Below, in pieces: positions 22,494-34,166 of a DNA stretch of 64,000 nt. Position 1 is the first letter of the stretch. Each line of letters begins with the position of its first letter. The translations under genes and the position numbers were made by a program. The notes below the pieces were generated by a model. It did not search any database, was not told where the DNA came from, and worked only from the letters and a program-made list of their open reading frames with translations. The DNA comes from Kalaharituber pfeilii (lineage: Eukaryota > Ascomycota > Pezizomycetes > Pezizales > Pezizaceae): contig WHUZ01000105.1 in assembly GCA_015179045.1 (NCBI GenBank), positions 124,001 through 188,000 on the forward strand. Reading direction: 5' to 3'.

Positions 22494-25400
22494 ATGAACA
22501 TCACAACGGAGAATGCCAAAGGTGCGACAGAAAGATATTCTAAAGCAGAAGGTATGAGATATTTACCATTTGGGGGGGGGAATAGGTGACTGATTGTTGC
22601 GCACAGACGAAAGGGTTCAGAAATTAGTGCAGATGCTATCGCCACTGGAAGCTTTGAAGCGACATCAAGATGTGCAATCCAATCGCCTTGACGGTACAGG
22701 TACCTGGCTTCTAGAACATCAGCGTTTCCGCCAATGGCGCGACGATGCCTCACCAGATCCAAAAGACCGTATACTATGCTGTTATGGGCATCCGGGCGCT
22801 GGTAAAACGGTAATCAGGTACTTCTTTATCCATCTCCATCCCAGGGCAGGCCCTGAACACATTTCGCTAACACTGCTCTGAATATATTTAGTTCTATTGT
22901 GATCGACAATCTCACTCAACAATTCCCAAAGCGAGATAGCGTAGGCATTGCTTGTCTATATTGCGACTACCGAGACCAAGCGAATCAAACAATAGATAAT
23001 ATTTTAGGCAACCTCCTCCAGCAGCTTCTCAGTGCCGCGTCACGAGTGCCTGATGAAGTTTCACGGATGTTGGAACCCATACAAAAACAAAAGAAGAGGG
23101 TTGGGCAATCTGTTATATTACAGCTACTGAAGCTCACGCTGCCCAGATTCAAGTGCACCTTTGTCTGCATAGACGCGTTAGACGAGCTTGGAGCCCGCAC
23201 TCGGAAAAGCCTCCTTGAAATCCTCCGAAGTGAATTTCATACTGCTCGAATATTTCTCACTGGAAGAACTTATATACAACCTGATATCAACAAATGCTTT
23301 GAATATAAAAATGGGGAAATGGTGATTCAAGCAGATGTCAGCGATGTGAAAGCATACCTTGTTCATGAAATGGAGCTGGACACAAATCCAGAGGCTATGA
23401 ATGAAACACTAAAGGATGAGATTTTGAATGCCATCGTAGAAAAGTCTCAAGGGATGTAAGTAGGTATTTGTTCTTACTTTTGCACATTATTCTTAATATA
23501 TGTATTAGGTTCTTGCTTCCGCCTTTACAGATCCGGATGGTGCTTGAACAGCGAACCATAACAAAAAGGCGGCAGGCGCTGGAGAGATGGCCTCGAGGCC
23601 TTGATGATATCTTTGCATCCATGATTGACAGAATGCAGAAGTCACCTCCAAGCGAAAAGGAATTGGGGATGCAGGTATTAATGTGGATACGTCTTGCTTA
23701 CCGACCGCTCAAGCTAGACGAGCTCATGCATGCACTAGCTGTGGAGCGAGGCCAAAGTGAGCTGGATTATGAAAATATTCCTTCGAAGAAAGCATTGCTA
23801 GATTGCTGCCTTGGTCTGGTCGTTCTGGATGAGGAGACGTTGACGCTTCGCCTCATGCATGATTTATTGATGAAATACCTCAAGCAAAATAGCAGCACAT
23901 ACTTCCCCACTGCTTACAGTACTGCAACGGATACCTGTCTGACATACCTTAACTTCAACAAATTAAGTCACCCGTGCCATGAACCTGCTGAGCTAGAGGA
24001 ACGAATGAGAGAGTTTCCATTCTCCGAATATGCAGCATGCTACTGGGGTTACTATACTCGACCGCTGAGTAAGAATGCTTCAGTAGTGCAACTCGGTTTG
24101 AACCTGCTGCAACAGAGAAGTGACCCACCACATCTTGCTCTACAAATGTTGTATCTATGCCTACAGCGAAAATACGAGAACCGTTGGTCGGCTAAACTTG
24201 CAGCGCAATTCTCCGGAATACATGCGGCGGCTTATTTTGGATCAGAGTCCTACATACATATGTTCGTGAACAGGGAGAATTGGAATGTCAACACAACAGA
24301 TGACGATGGAAGAACCCCATTGTCATGGGCGGCTGGAAATGGGTGCAGGGCTGTTGTCCGGCTACTTCTTGAGCACCAGGATGTCGACGCTGACTGCAAA
24401 GACAATGTCGGCAGGACACCGCTTTCATACGCAGCAGAGGGGGGGGGTGAGACAATTGCACGGCTGCTTGTGGAGCGTGAAGATGTAAATGCTGATTCCA
24501 AGGATGAGAATGACCAGACGCCCCTGTTTTGGGCAGCCGCACATGGACAGGAAGCAACCGTGAAAGTTCTTGTTCAGCGTGCAGACGTTGATGCTAACTC
24601 AAAGGACAAATATGGCAGGACCCCGCTATCATGGGCAGTAGTAAACGACCAGCAGAAAACTGTGCAACGGCTTCTGGAGTGTGCGAATGTGGATCTCGAA
24701 TCCAAGGACTTCCATGGCAGGACAGCGCTGTCATATGCAGCAATTTACGGAGGTGAGGTAATTGTGCGATTGCTAATGGGGCATGATGTGAGGGTCAACT
24801 CCAAGGACAATTCTGGTCAGACGCCACTGTCATTGGCTGCGCAAAAGGGATGCAAGGCAACTGTGCGGCCCTTATTGAGCATCTAGACATTGATGTCAAC
24901 TGCAAAGACAATTCTGGCCAGACACCGCTATCATTGGCTGCAGAAAAGGGGCATGAGACAATTGTGCGACTGCTCGTTGAGCACCAGGATGTGGACATCG
25001 ACTTCAAGGACAATTCTGGCAAGACACCGCTCACATGGGCAGCGGAGAATGGGCATTCAGCAATTGTGCAGCTGCTTGTTGCATGTAAAGGTGTGGATGT
25101 CAACTCTAAGGACAATTCTGGCAAGACTCCTCTGTCATGGGCAGCACAGAATGGGCATGAGGGAGTTGTGCGACAGCTTGTTCAGCAGGAGAATGTGGAC
25201 CCCAACTCAAAGGACAATTCAGGCAGGACGGCACTGTCATGGGCAGCGGAAAAGCGGCAGCTGGAAATTATACAATTGCTCCTTAGTAACGATAATGTGG
25301 ATGCCAACTCTCAGGATAATTTGGGGCATACCCTCCTATCATGGGCTTCACGATATAGACGTTATGCATTCCCAATCGTGCCACTGCTTCTTAAGCATCC

Positions 25401-27456
25401 TGGTCTGGATGTTAATTGCCGGGACAACTCTGGTAGGACAGCGATATCATGGGCAGTGGAAAAGCGGCAACTGCCGATTGTGCGACTGCTCCTTACCCAC
25501 GCTAATATAGATGTGAACTCGAAGGACAGTTATGGCAACTCACCGCTATCATGGGGTTCACGATATAACCGTCATGCCATTGTGCGGCTGCTTGTTCAGC
25601 ATCCTGGTATAGATGTCAATTGTAGAGATAGCTTCGGCATGACGACGTTGTCATGGGCAGCGGAAAATGGGAATTTGGAAATTGTACAAAGGGTACTTGA
25701 GTTTGAGAATGTGGATGCTGACATCAGGGATGATACTGGCAGGACGCCGCTTTCAAAAGCTGCACAGCACGGGCATGAAGCAATTGCGCGACTGCTAGTT
25801 GAGCGCAATGATGTGGACGCCAACTCCCAGGACAATTCTGGCAAGACAGCTCTTTCATGGGCAGCAGAGAAGGGGCACCAGGCAATTGTGCGATTGCTTG
25901 TTGAGCGGAATGATGTGGACGCCAACTCCCAGGACAATTCTGGCAAGACAGCTCTTTCATGGGCAGCAGAGAAGGGGCACCAGGCAATTGTGCGATTGCT
26001 TGTTCAGCGAGACCGTGTGGATGTCAATTCCGAGGACAAATCCAGCCAGACGCCGCTATACGGGGCAGCAGCGCAGGGGCACGAGGCAGTTGTGCGATTG
26101 CTTCTTGAGCGCGAAGATATGCATGCCAACTCAAAGGACAATTCCGGGAGAACACCACTGTCACGAGCAGCACAATATGGGCATCTGGAGACAACCGTGC
26201 GACTACTTCAGCGCCAGGATGTGATTGCCGACTCGAGAGACAATTCTGGCAGGACTCCTCTGTCGTGGGCAGCAGAATATGGACAGGATGCAGTGGTGCG
26301 ACTACTTCTTGAACGCGACGATGTGAATGCCAACTCCAAGGACCATTTCGGCCGGACTCCGCTTTCTATGTCTGCGCGAACTGGATGCGAGGCTTGTGTG
26401 CGACTATTTATTGAATATGACGGTGTGGATGTCAACTGCGCAGATAACTGCGGTAGGACACCACTCGTATGTGCCGCATCAAATGGGCACGATGCAATTG
26501 TGCAACTGCTTCGTGAGTGTGACGGGGTGGACGCTAACTTGAAGGACTACTCCGGGAGGACACCACTCGCATGTGCCGCATCAAATGGGCACGATGCAAT
26601 TGTGCAACTGCTTGGTGAGTGCGAAGGGGTGGACGCCAACTTGGAGGACAATTCCGGTAGGACACCTTTGTCATGGGCGGCTGGAAATGGGCATCTGAGG
26701 GCCCTTATGCAACTACTGATCCAAAGCCAGCATGTGGATGCCGACTTAAGAGATAATTCTGGCAGGACGCCTCTATCATACGCAGCAGAGAATGGACACG
26801 AGGAAATAGCAGGACTTCTTGCTAGGCGAAGGGGTGTAGATGCCAACTCCAAGGACAACTCTGGTCAGACGCCACTGCACTGGGCAGTAGCGGGAGTGGA
26901 CCGGGCAGCAGCGGGAGCGTGCGAGACAATGGTGCAACTGCTTCTTGAACATGAGCATGTGGATCCCAACTTGAAGGACAATTCCGGTAGGACACCACTG
27001 GCAACGGCAGTGGCAACGGGGCAAGTGGCAATGGTGCGGGTGCTTCTTGGGCACGATAATGTGGATGTTAACGCAAAGGATTATGCTGGCAGGACCCCGC
27101 TTGCATTGGCAGTAGAATGTGGGCATGAGCCAATCACACGATTGCTTCTTGACCGAGGAGATGTGAATGCGAACTCCAAGGACAATTTTGGCCAGACCCC
27201 ATTGTTATTAGCTGCTCGCATTGTGGAGACAACAATTGTTCGACTACTTGTTCAACGACCGGATGTGATTGCTGATTCCAAGGACAATTCCGGCAGGACG
27301 CCACTGTCATGGGCAGCAGAGACTGGGAATGAGGGCTCGGTCTGGCACCTTCTTGCGCGCCCCGATGTGAATGTCAACGCTGAGGATAACTGTGGCAGAA
27401 CGCCGTTAACATGGGCAGAGTACGAGAAACATTTTTTCTTTTTTGTATTCATGTAA
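22494..27456 (+). CDS. NACHT-ankyrin (NLR/STAND) protein, frameshifted
   Basis: Fungal NLR-type signal-transduction ATPase. Exons inferred: 22494-22551, 22607-22817, 22892-23455 and 23509 onward. Introns are 55, 74 and 53 nt with GT...AG, all keeping frame. Order: short N-terminus with VQKLVQMLSPLEALKRHQDV, P-loop GHPGAGKT, CDYRDQ, Walker B-like FVCIDALDELG, SQGMF...LQIR, the winged-helix region PRGLDDIFASMIDR, then 31 ankyrin repeats (~24265-27425) of near-identical 34-aa units. No HET or other effector domain precedes NACHT. At about 24868 (cggcccttatt against the usual cggctgcttatt) one base is missing, shifting from the frame ending at 24886 into the frame 24850-27456. The 3' end is cut by a small retro-insertion; the older stop would be 27588. 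It is either a pseudogene or has an assembly error at 24868. Confidence 0.85.
25814..26017 (+). repeat. Exact 102-bp duplication within the ankyrin array
   Basis: Two adjacent ankyrin units (SQDNSGKTALSWAAEKGHQA...) are identical at the DNA level for essentially a full 102-bp period. This implies very recent unit duplication or gene conversion. Confidence 0.88.
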
Positions 27457-27471
27457 CCCCACTTCAAGAAA
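27430..27471 (-). mobile_element. ~33-bp LINE-B tail insertion in the NLR gene end
   Basis: The reverse complement reads ggggttacatgaatac followed by A-rich sequence, matching the LINE-B tail end at 32798-32835 (ggggttacgtgaata, A-rich). Flanks gagaaacat / aagaaagat resemble an 8-bp TSD with one mismatch. The extra 42 nt keeps frame but brings a TAA at 27454. Beyond it the frame reads on (DEAVVQILRQCLG) to 27588. Confidence 0.65.
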
Positions 27472-27603
27472 GATGAGGCAGTTGTGCAGATACTACGCCA
27501 ATGTTTGGGGTATAATAAGCCAGGTATAATTGTTGTCTGGCCCAGACTATTATTCCAACCTCTACCCACGTTTGGCCCTAAGGTGTAATGTGATGTCAGA
27601 CTG

Positions 27604-27976
27604 TTTTTTTTTTTGTTTTTTTTGTTTTTTTTGTTTTTTATGTCAGTGATCGCGTCCCGTCCTGTGGGCTATGGCAATGTGGTTGAATAGGGGATAATTA
27701 TGGAAGTGAAATAGGTATAGCTAGAGAATCCCGTATCAACTTTTTTTTTTTTTTTTTTTTTTATATCAATACTCGCGTGCCGCCCAACGGGCTATGGCGA
27801 GATCCCGTATCAACAAAAGCGTGGCACTTGCAATATTCTGACACCTTTCCATCCAGTCCAACAGGGTCCCGAGTGGTTTCGTGTCCCCTTCGTCCTCTTT
27901 CGGTGGTTTGAGCAGCACGTCCCGCCTCCAGGCCATTTCGTCTTCCATACCCTGCATCTGTCTAGCACATAGGCTG
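27604..27976 (-). mobile_element. LINE-A 3' end, carrying a nested mini-insertion
   Basis: Minus strand: C-terminal ORF2 remnant (VWKTKWPGG in one frame, KPPKEDEGDTKPLGTLLDWMER in another), 3' UTR, then a decayed hairpin (tgccatagcccacaggacgg...gcgatcactgaca) and an A-rich tail with single C's at 27604-27640. It is cut on the right by a MITE and contains the 61-bp insertion 27741-27801. Confidence 0.8.
27741..27801 (-). mobile_element. Minimal LINE-A tail insertion, 61 bp, nested in LINE-A
   Basis: T22 plus the hairpin tail only (tatatcaatactcgcgtgcc, then gcccaacgggctatggcga; loop AAC). Exact 13-bp TSD atcccgtatcaac at 27728-27740 and 27802-27814. Confidence 0.93.
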
Positions 27977-28160
27977 TAGTGAGCGGCTCGAGCTTAAGAC
28001 AGCCAAGATATGCTAGTGTTTCTCTTGACGGCTCGCTAAAATGATGGCTCACTAAAATGTTCAGCCAGCGCACAGTTTCATAGTTAACTGTAAATACTGA
28101 ATATGGTAATAAATTAGAGACTCAGAGGTCATTCCAACCTGCTAACAAGTTCTATAAATA
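27977..28160. mobile_element. MITE, partial second copy
   Basis: It begins tagtgagcggctcgagc and runs parallel to the complete MITE at 31946-32294 through gtttctcttgac-gctcg, aactgtaaatac and ttagagact. The right end is not found. The AT-rich 28161-28657 shows no gene. Confidence 0.65.
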
Positions 28161-28671
28161 TTAAAAGTGATTCAATTACATAGACCTATATCAAGTCTGT
28201 TATGTTTAATATCTTTTAAGATCTCTAGGAGATAAGTTGTATATTTTAAATGTGTATTTATAGGCTTCTCTATTCTTTTTATTCCTTTGAAATTTTTTTC
28301 TCTTTACCAGTATCCAATATCAAGACTTTAGAACTCATACTATACTTCGAGACTCTTAATCCTCATACTACACTTGAAGCACTTTATCAATATAGTAACC
28401 AATTCTACATCCATTTGTGATGCCTTTCTTATCAGCCTAGCTAGCTGATATTCTTTAGTTAAAGACTAGCATACTATTTTGAACTGTCATTATTATAGTT
28501 ATCTGTATAAAAGATATATGATTTTGTGGTAATAAGTATTAGATACTGAGTATAAGATTTTATGTATACATTATTCTAAGACTTGGCAGATATAGAGCTA
28601 TATAATAATGATATCTATATTACTTTACCATTTTTAAAAGTCACATGCATTACTTCTTGTTACGGGCGTGA

Positions 28672-28726
28672 TTTTTTTTTTTTTTTTTTTATATCAATAC
28701 TCGCATGCCGCCCTATGGGCTATGGC
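28672..28726 (-). mobile_element. Minimal LINE-A tail insertion, 55 bp
   Basis: A T-run plus the hairpin tail only (atatcaatactcgcatgccg, then ccctatgggctatggc). Exact 12-bp TSD ttacgggcgtga at 28660-28671 and 28727-28738. Confidence 0.94.
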
Positions 28727-29800
28727 TTACGGGCGTGAGGGGCTCGGCTACGCTGGGCCCGGAGGCCAGGTGTTACGGCTAAGGGGTGTATATGGCGGGC
28801 CGGAAGGTGTATATACGGCGGGCCGAAAGGGCTAGGGAGGTGTGTAGGCTGCGGCACACCTCTACAACCTCCTCGGGCCACGATTAGCATCACGTGACTG
28901 AGGCCTTATCTAGACAACCGGACATCGCAGAGACAGGCGAACAGCAGGAAACGATGCCCCTCGGCCCGACGGTCGCGGGGATCGCAACAACTTACTCGGA
29001 AACGACAATACAGGCACCTTCCCCCACAAAAAAAGGCATCCAGGCAGTTCAAAGCCAGTTCAGACTCAGTTTCGACCGGAGACCTAGACACAGATCTCGC
29101 AACCCACGGGGGCCCGAAAGACCCCATCGACGGACACCCACACCTAGAAAATTACCACTGACGTGGACCAAGGATACCAGTCCGATCCCAGCACCCTGGA
29201 CAAAAACGGAAATAGGCTAGTCACAAATCACATTTAACGAAGGACGACGGATCACCTACCCGCACGACACACACCAGTCACGGGGGACAGCCACCTACGC
29301 CTCAGATTGAGGTTACAGACTGAAGGATCATCACCATTGCTACAGCGACAGCCACGACAATAGCAACGACACAGCCACAGGTGTTGTCACATCGACTGCC
29401 ACGACACAGCCACACATCAGATCTAGTCGGACACACACGAAAGGAACGTATATCGCCATGTCGAAGCGGACAACGAAGGGAAAGGGTGTCAACAGGGTGG
29501 ATGGGAAGGAAATGCACGCCATAAAGAATTGGAAGGCACACAAGGACTTAACATTTATAGCAGAAGACAGACAGTGGACACTGCACAAGTTTCACGACAT
29601 CATCAAATGCGATGAGTTGGACGGGAAGAAATGGGAGGACGCATTACGGTCAGGGCGGGAAAAAAGAGAGAAAAGATTAGGAGCACGCCGGAAGAAGAGC
29701 GGTCGACCTGGTCAACAGACTACAGACAACCTAGCGTGGAGGAAGGGGAAGAAGATGAAAGAGGGGAAAGAGGGGACAGTTACGGTTACACGCCGGTAAT

Positions 29801-30630
29801 TTTTTTTTTTTTTTTTTTTTTATATCATTACTCGCATGCCGCCCTATGGGCTATGGCGAGGTATTTATTAAAGAAAGAAAATTAACCCTCACTAAATACA
29901 TGTGGTGCCCGCAATACTCATACATGGTGCGGGTAGAATGTACACACTGGTCAATACAGCCTATTTCCTCCGTCTGTCCGGCTCGTATTGAGTGGTCCTC
30001 AACCATTTCCCACCTAACCTAACTCTGTCTACATCTGTCGCTGCCTCCAAGTCCACCACGACCGAGCTGGTCATTTTTCCTTCTTCCAGCAGCGCGGTCT
30101 TTCGTCTCAGCCACCTTATCCCTACGGTCTTGCCTAGTCTATCATTCCCGGACTCCAACCATTTCCGGACCTTCCCCAAGTCTTTTCTCAGGGCAATTCC
30201 ATGTACTACGACGCCGAATGTCAGTGTGGTGGCGCCGGTATTTGGTGGAGAGGCGAAGGGCTTTCCGGTCTTGGGTCTTGGTCTTGGGGTGGGGTCTGGT
30301 GTGGGTCTTTGTCGTGTCGGTGTCGGAGTTGGGGGCTTAGTTGAGGTGGTGGTGGCGGCGGGGGTGCTAACCGTGGGTGTCGCCGGGGTCCCTACCGAAG
30401 GCGAGTCTGCAATTTTCTTCGCCTCCTTCTGATCCAGTCGTCGCTTAAACTCGTATGGAGCTTGGGCTGACGGCTGTTTCCCTTTCCTTTTCTTGGTCAG
30501 GGGTGTTGTCTGCGCCGGGGTGTCGGCGGGGTGTGTGGAGAGTATTGGCGGTATTTGTGGTGCGGGGGGTGCCGGCTCCGTGTCTATGTATGTGATGGGA
30601 GGTCCAGGTATTTCTCCCGCTGAGAGGTTA
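29801..30630 (-). mobile_element. Half-LINE, 830 bp, in A1 ORF1
   Basis: Minus strand: an intact open frame from the 5' end to 29961. It has a basic segment (KKRKGKQPSAQAPYEFKRRL), a ~60-aa Thr/Pro-rich linker, then GVVVHGIALRKDLGKVRKWLE...VGIRWLRRKTALLEEGK.SSVVVDLEAATDVDRVRLGGKWLR and a stop. Next come a short 3' UTR, the LINE-A hairpin (about 29833-29863) and poly(A). Exact 14-bp TSD tacacgccggtaat (29787-29800, 30631-30644). The upstream part of the minus frame (30631-30725) is antisense A1 sequence, not part of the element. No RT. Confidence 0.9.
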
Positions 30631-31945
30631 TACACGCCGGTAATGGAGGATGTACAGGTTCCAGACAGCCAATCGCTGGGTGGGGTGAGACCGACAACCC
30701 CGGACAGACCGAAGACCCCAGACATGGACGAGAGCTTTTACGAAGAAGAACACCTAATCGAAACGGTGAACGCCGCAGCGAAGCAAGCGAGAGCATGGGC
30801 GGCGAAGATAGAAGGAGGAAGGGTTAAAGAGGAGACAGCCATGTTCATAGGGGCGTCAATGGCAGAGGCCTTGAGAGGCTTAGAGAAGAGGTTCGGCCTG
30901 GAGAGGTGGAGAAGAGAGACGCTAAGAATGTGGGCAGAGGGGTCGGCGAGAGAGTATTGGGGGTGGAAGGAGAAGGAGAAGAATGTTGACCTGGAGCTAA
31001 ACATCGAGGCTCGCTTGCAAATGATGAGAGAGAGTCTGAAGCGCAGCATCGACGCAAGCCTAACACGAATGAGTGAAAAGATCCTCGGAGAAATCAGGGA
31101 GCTGGGGGAGAGACTGGATAGGCAGGAGGAGGAGGTGGGGAGGATGAGGAGGATTCAGGAGAATGAGATAGAAGAATTGCATACGGGGATGTCGAAGGCG
31201 ATGGAGGTGATTTATAAGTCGGTTCAAAAGGTCGGGGCGAGATTGGAGGAGGTGAAGACGGTGCTGAAGGAGAGACTGCCGGGCTACCCGGACTTGGAAT
31301 TCGCGGAATTCTTTAGGGAGGACGGGGCGGGACAGGACAAGGAACAAGCTGCCCATGGCCGTCAAAAGACGGAAACTGGACCAGGGAGCGAGTCACAGAT
31401 TCAAGAGGAGCGGGAGAACCAAGGAGGAGGGGAGGCGGGGGAGGGGGGAGGGGAAGCGATGAGGAAGGGGATAGGGAAGGGGGGAACGGGGAGGAAGGGG
31501 AAGACAAGGACGTACCAATGACGGATGCGCCGGGAGGGGAGGAGGGGATGGAGGAAGGGAAGGGGGGGACGGAAAGGGACGAAGAGGAAGGTCACCAGGA
31601 AGATGTTCCAAGCGGGACGAGGAACGCGGCCCCAAACGATCCGCCGCCCAACGCCCCTAAAGGGCCGAAGGGGAAAAGAAAGGAAGACGCACCCAAGGTC
31701 CCGACGGGCCCCAGAGCATTGTCGTTTGCGGAGGTAGCAGGGATGAGCCAGGGGACCGTGGATCTGAGGAAGAAGAAGAAGGGAACACAGGAACCGCAGC
31801 AAACGAAGTCGGAGTGGAAGGTGAATGACTTATGGCAGGCTAGAATGTTTGGAGCGCCGAACTGGAGAGAGAGTTGCACAGAACCGCATGAGGCGAACCA
31901 AGCCTTGGAGGACTTCAGAGAGAAGACTAACCGGCTCCTTGGGGA

Positions 31946-32294
31946 TAGTGAGCGGCACGAACCGAGCCAGCTCGAGCTCAAACGAGCCAAGATCATGCTT
32001 GTGTTTTTCTTGACAGCTCGTTAAAATGCTTAGCCAGTGCAAGGTTTCATAAACTGTAAATACCTAATATAGTAATAATTAGAGACTTGGAGCTCATTCT
32101 GACCTACCAACAACTTCGAAATGCACAATTTAGCTGATAGTAGTGAGAAAGATGAAAATTTAGCTTAGTTTAGTTTAGTTTGTCAATATTATATATATAA
32201 TCAATCCAGGCTCGAGCCGAGATCACTTACTCACGAGCTGGCTCGAGCTCACCCTCCAGCTCGGCTCGAGCTAGCTCGTGCCGCTCACTACAAG
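31946..32294. mobile_element. MITE, 349 bp, hAT-like, in A1 ORF1
   Basis: Terminal inverted repeats tagtgagcggcacga (left) and its complement tcgtgccgctcacta (right, 32276-32290), with further gctcgagct blocks inside. It is AT-rich with no ORF. Flanked by ttgggga (31939-31945, 32295-32301). Removing it restores the ORF1 phrase LLG-EDSPYKIRRIILD. The 7-8 bp TSD suggests hAT; superfamily is inferred. Confidence 0.82.
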
Positions 32295-32797
32295 TTGGGG
32301 AAGACAGTCCATACAAGATCAGGAGGATAATCCTGGACAAAGAACATGTTCACGAGAGGATACTTTTGATGGGTGACCCAGATTTTTTTTTTTTTTTTTT
32401 TTTTCCTTTCATTAATCGCATGCCGCCCTATGGGCTATGGCGATATTTAAATACATAAAATAAGTGAAATATATGCGTCACTCTCATCTATTCTCCCCGT
32501 GCCCATTCCAAGATCTCCCGTATGTTTACTCCCTTATCAATCTGTCTTATACCTTCCGCCCCCCCGCATTTCCTAGCCCACGCCTTGCAGTCTTTCCGTA
32601 CATGTTCCCAGTTTTCCGGGGCCTCCCCGCACCATCGGCATTCCGGTGATTCGGCCTTCCCTATGTGGTATCTCCATTCTTTCAGTCCTTTGTTTCCCAG
32701 GATCCCCGCCAGCGTCGAGAGATACTTCCTCCGGTCGGCGATTTGCAAGGGCCGGTAATTTAAGCCTGCCTGGTTTCTCTCCGTGGCTCGCAGTGCC

Positions 32798-33815
32798 TTA
32801 TTTTTATTTTTATTTTATTTTTATTCACGTAACCCCGCATACAGGCTACCAGCCTATGGCAGGGACCCATATACCCGGGCCAGGTTTGAGACAACTAACT
32901 ACGGAATCTACATACACCCTTGAACACCCAGTGCCCTCCGTCCGGTCCCCGGCTGCCCCATATCGAGGCAGGCAAACCAGTACTCAATCGGGTCACCTTC
33001 CACGCCTTCTTGCTTCCATCCTTTCTCCTCTAGGTCCTCCCAGGATTGCCAGGTGACATGTGCCCCATTTTTGTTCTTCCTCTGGGGCCGCTCCAGTTCT
33101 GTGCATCTGAACACCACATGCTCAGCACTCCATGCCTCACCACATGTGCATTGTACCTCCTCGCCACTGACCATCCTCCTCCACATAGCTCCGCCTTTTC
33201 CAGTCCGCAGCCAAGTGTAATTTGTGAGTGCTCTCCTGCCCCACTTTACGAATTTGCCCTTCCCAAACCCTGCACGCTCCCTCTCCTCTTTTCTTTTTCG
33301 AACTAACTCTTGACGCAGCCCACCCTCATTGGCCTGCCCACCATACCTCATGCACTTGGCCCCCTCTTTGGCCAACATATCTGCCGTCTCATTGCCTTCT
33401 ATCCCCACGTGGGCCTTGACCCATGCCAGCTTCACTACATTCGCCTCCCTTAGCCTTTGCCGCCTCTTTGCAATCAGCTCTATCACCCGTGCTAGGTCTG
33501 CGGTCCTTGCCTTGCCAGTTTTTCCTGCTTTCTGGACTGCACTGATAGCTGCCTGAGAGTCTGCGAGTAGTAGCACTTTTGCATTGCCATCAACTGCTTC
33601 AAGGGCACTCTTCATTCCTGAGATCTCGCCATCCCACACAGTTGCTTTTGTGCCTACCCACCGGGACCCTTCTGACTCACCTGCTGCCACGTGCCTCCAG
33701 CACCATCCGCCACCAACACCACCTTCCTCACTGCGGCTGCCATCTGTGAAAATAGCCACCGAGTCACTCTTAGCCTCATTGATGGCCTTTTCCCATTTGG
33801 CTGGGTTATAGTCTT
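32798..33815 (-). mobile_element. LINE-B copy B1 (RNase H, zinc domain), inside A2
   Basis: The minus-strand frame 32908-33933 is a chimera. Its first ~40 residues (SHKGVKGNTEADWAAKIGTA) are A2 RNase H. The rest is LINE-B: IFTDGSRSEEGG, TVWDGEISGMKSALEAV, LLADSQAAISAVQKAG, VKAHVGIEGNETADMLAKEG, then LTNYTWLRTGKGGAMWRRM and a CTCG...EHVVFRC zinc-like motif. The LINE-B tail (32824-32862) and an A-rich tract end the element. Its own TSD is not resolved. Confidence 0.85.
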
Positions 33816-34166
33816 GTCTTAATCCTGCTTCTGTTACGGTCTCGTCTTCGTATTGTAGCGCTGTGCCGATTTTGGCCGCCCAGTCTGCCTCCGTGTTCCC
33901 TTTCACCCCCTTGTGGCTTTTAACCCATATCACTGGGGGGCGGGAAGGTGGGCGGGATGGTTGAAGGGATTTTTAAGGAAAGAAAATTCACGGTAGAGTG
34001 GGACGGAGTGGTCAGGGGGGAAGGGAAAGCGAACGTGGGGGTACCTCAGGGGTCGCCACTGTCGCCAGTCATTTTCCTGATATGGCTGGCGCCGATGTTA
34101 GAGGATTTGGAGGAGACGCTGAGGAGGGAGTGCCCGGGGGTAGAGTGCGAAGTCCCGTCGTACGTA

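Noticed and set aside
22478..22762. 94-aa minus frame opposite the NLR start
   Set aside because: It overlaps exons with a clear P-loop protein on the plus strand.
30493..31521. 342-aa plus-strand open frame as a novel gene
   Set aside because: Its first ~46 codons are antisense half-LINE sequence; the rest is A1 ORF1 coiled coil. It is a chimera of an insertion and a LINE gag.
32908..33933. 341-aa minus frame as one RNase H protein
   Set aside because: It fuses LINE-A RNase H (first ~40 aa) to LINE-B RNase H across an insertion junction.
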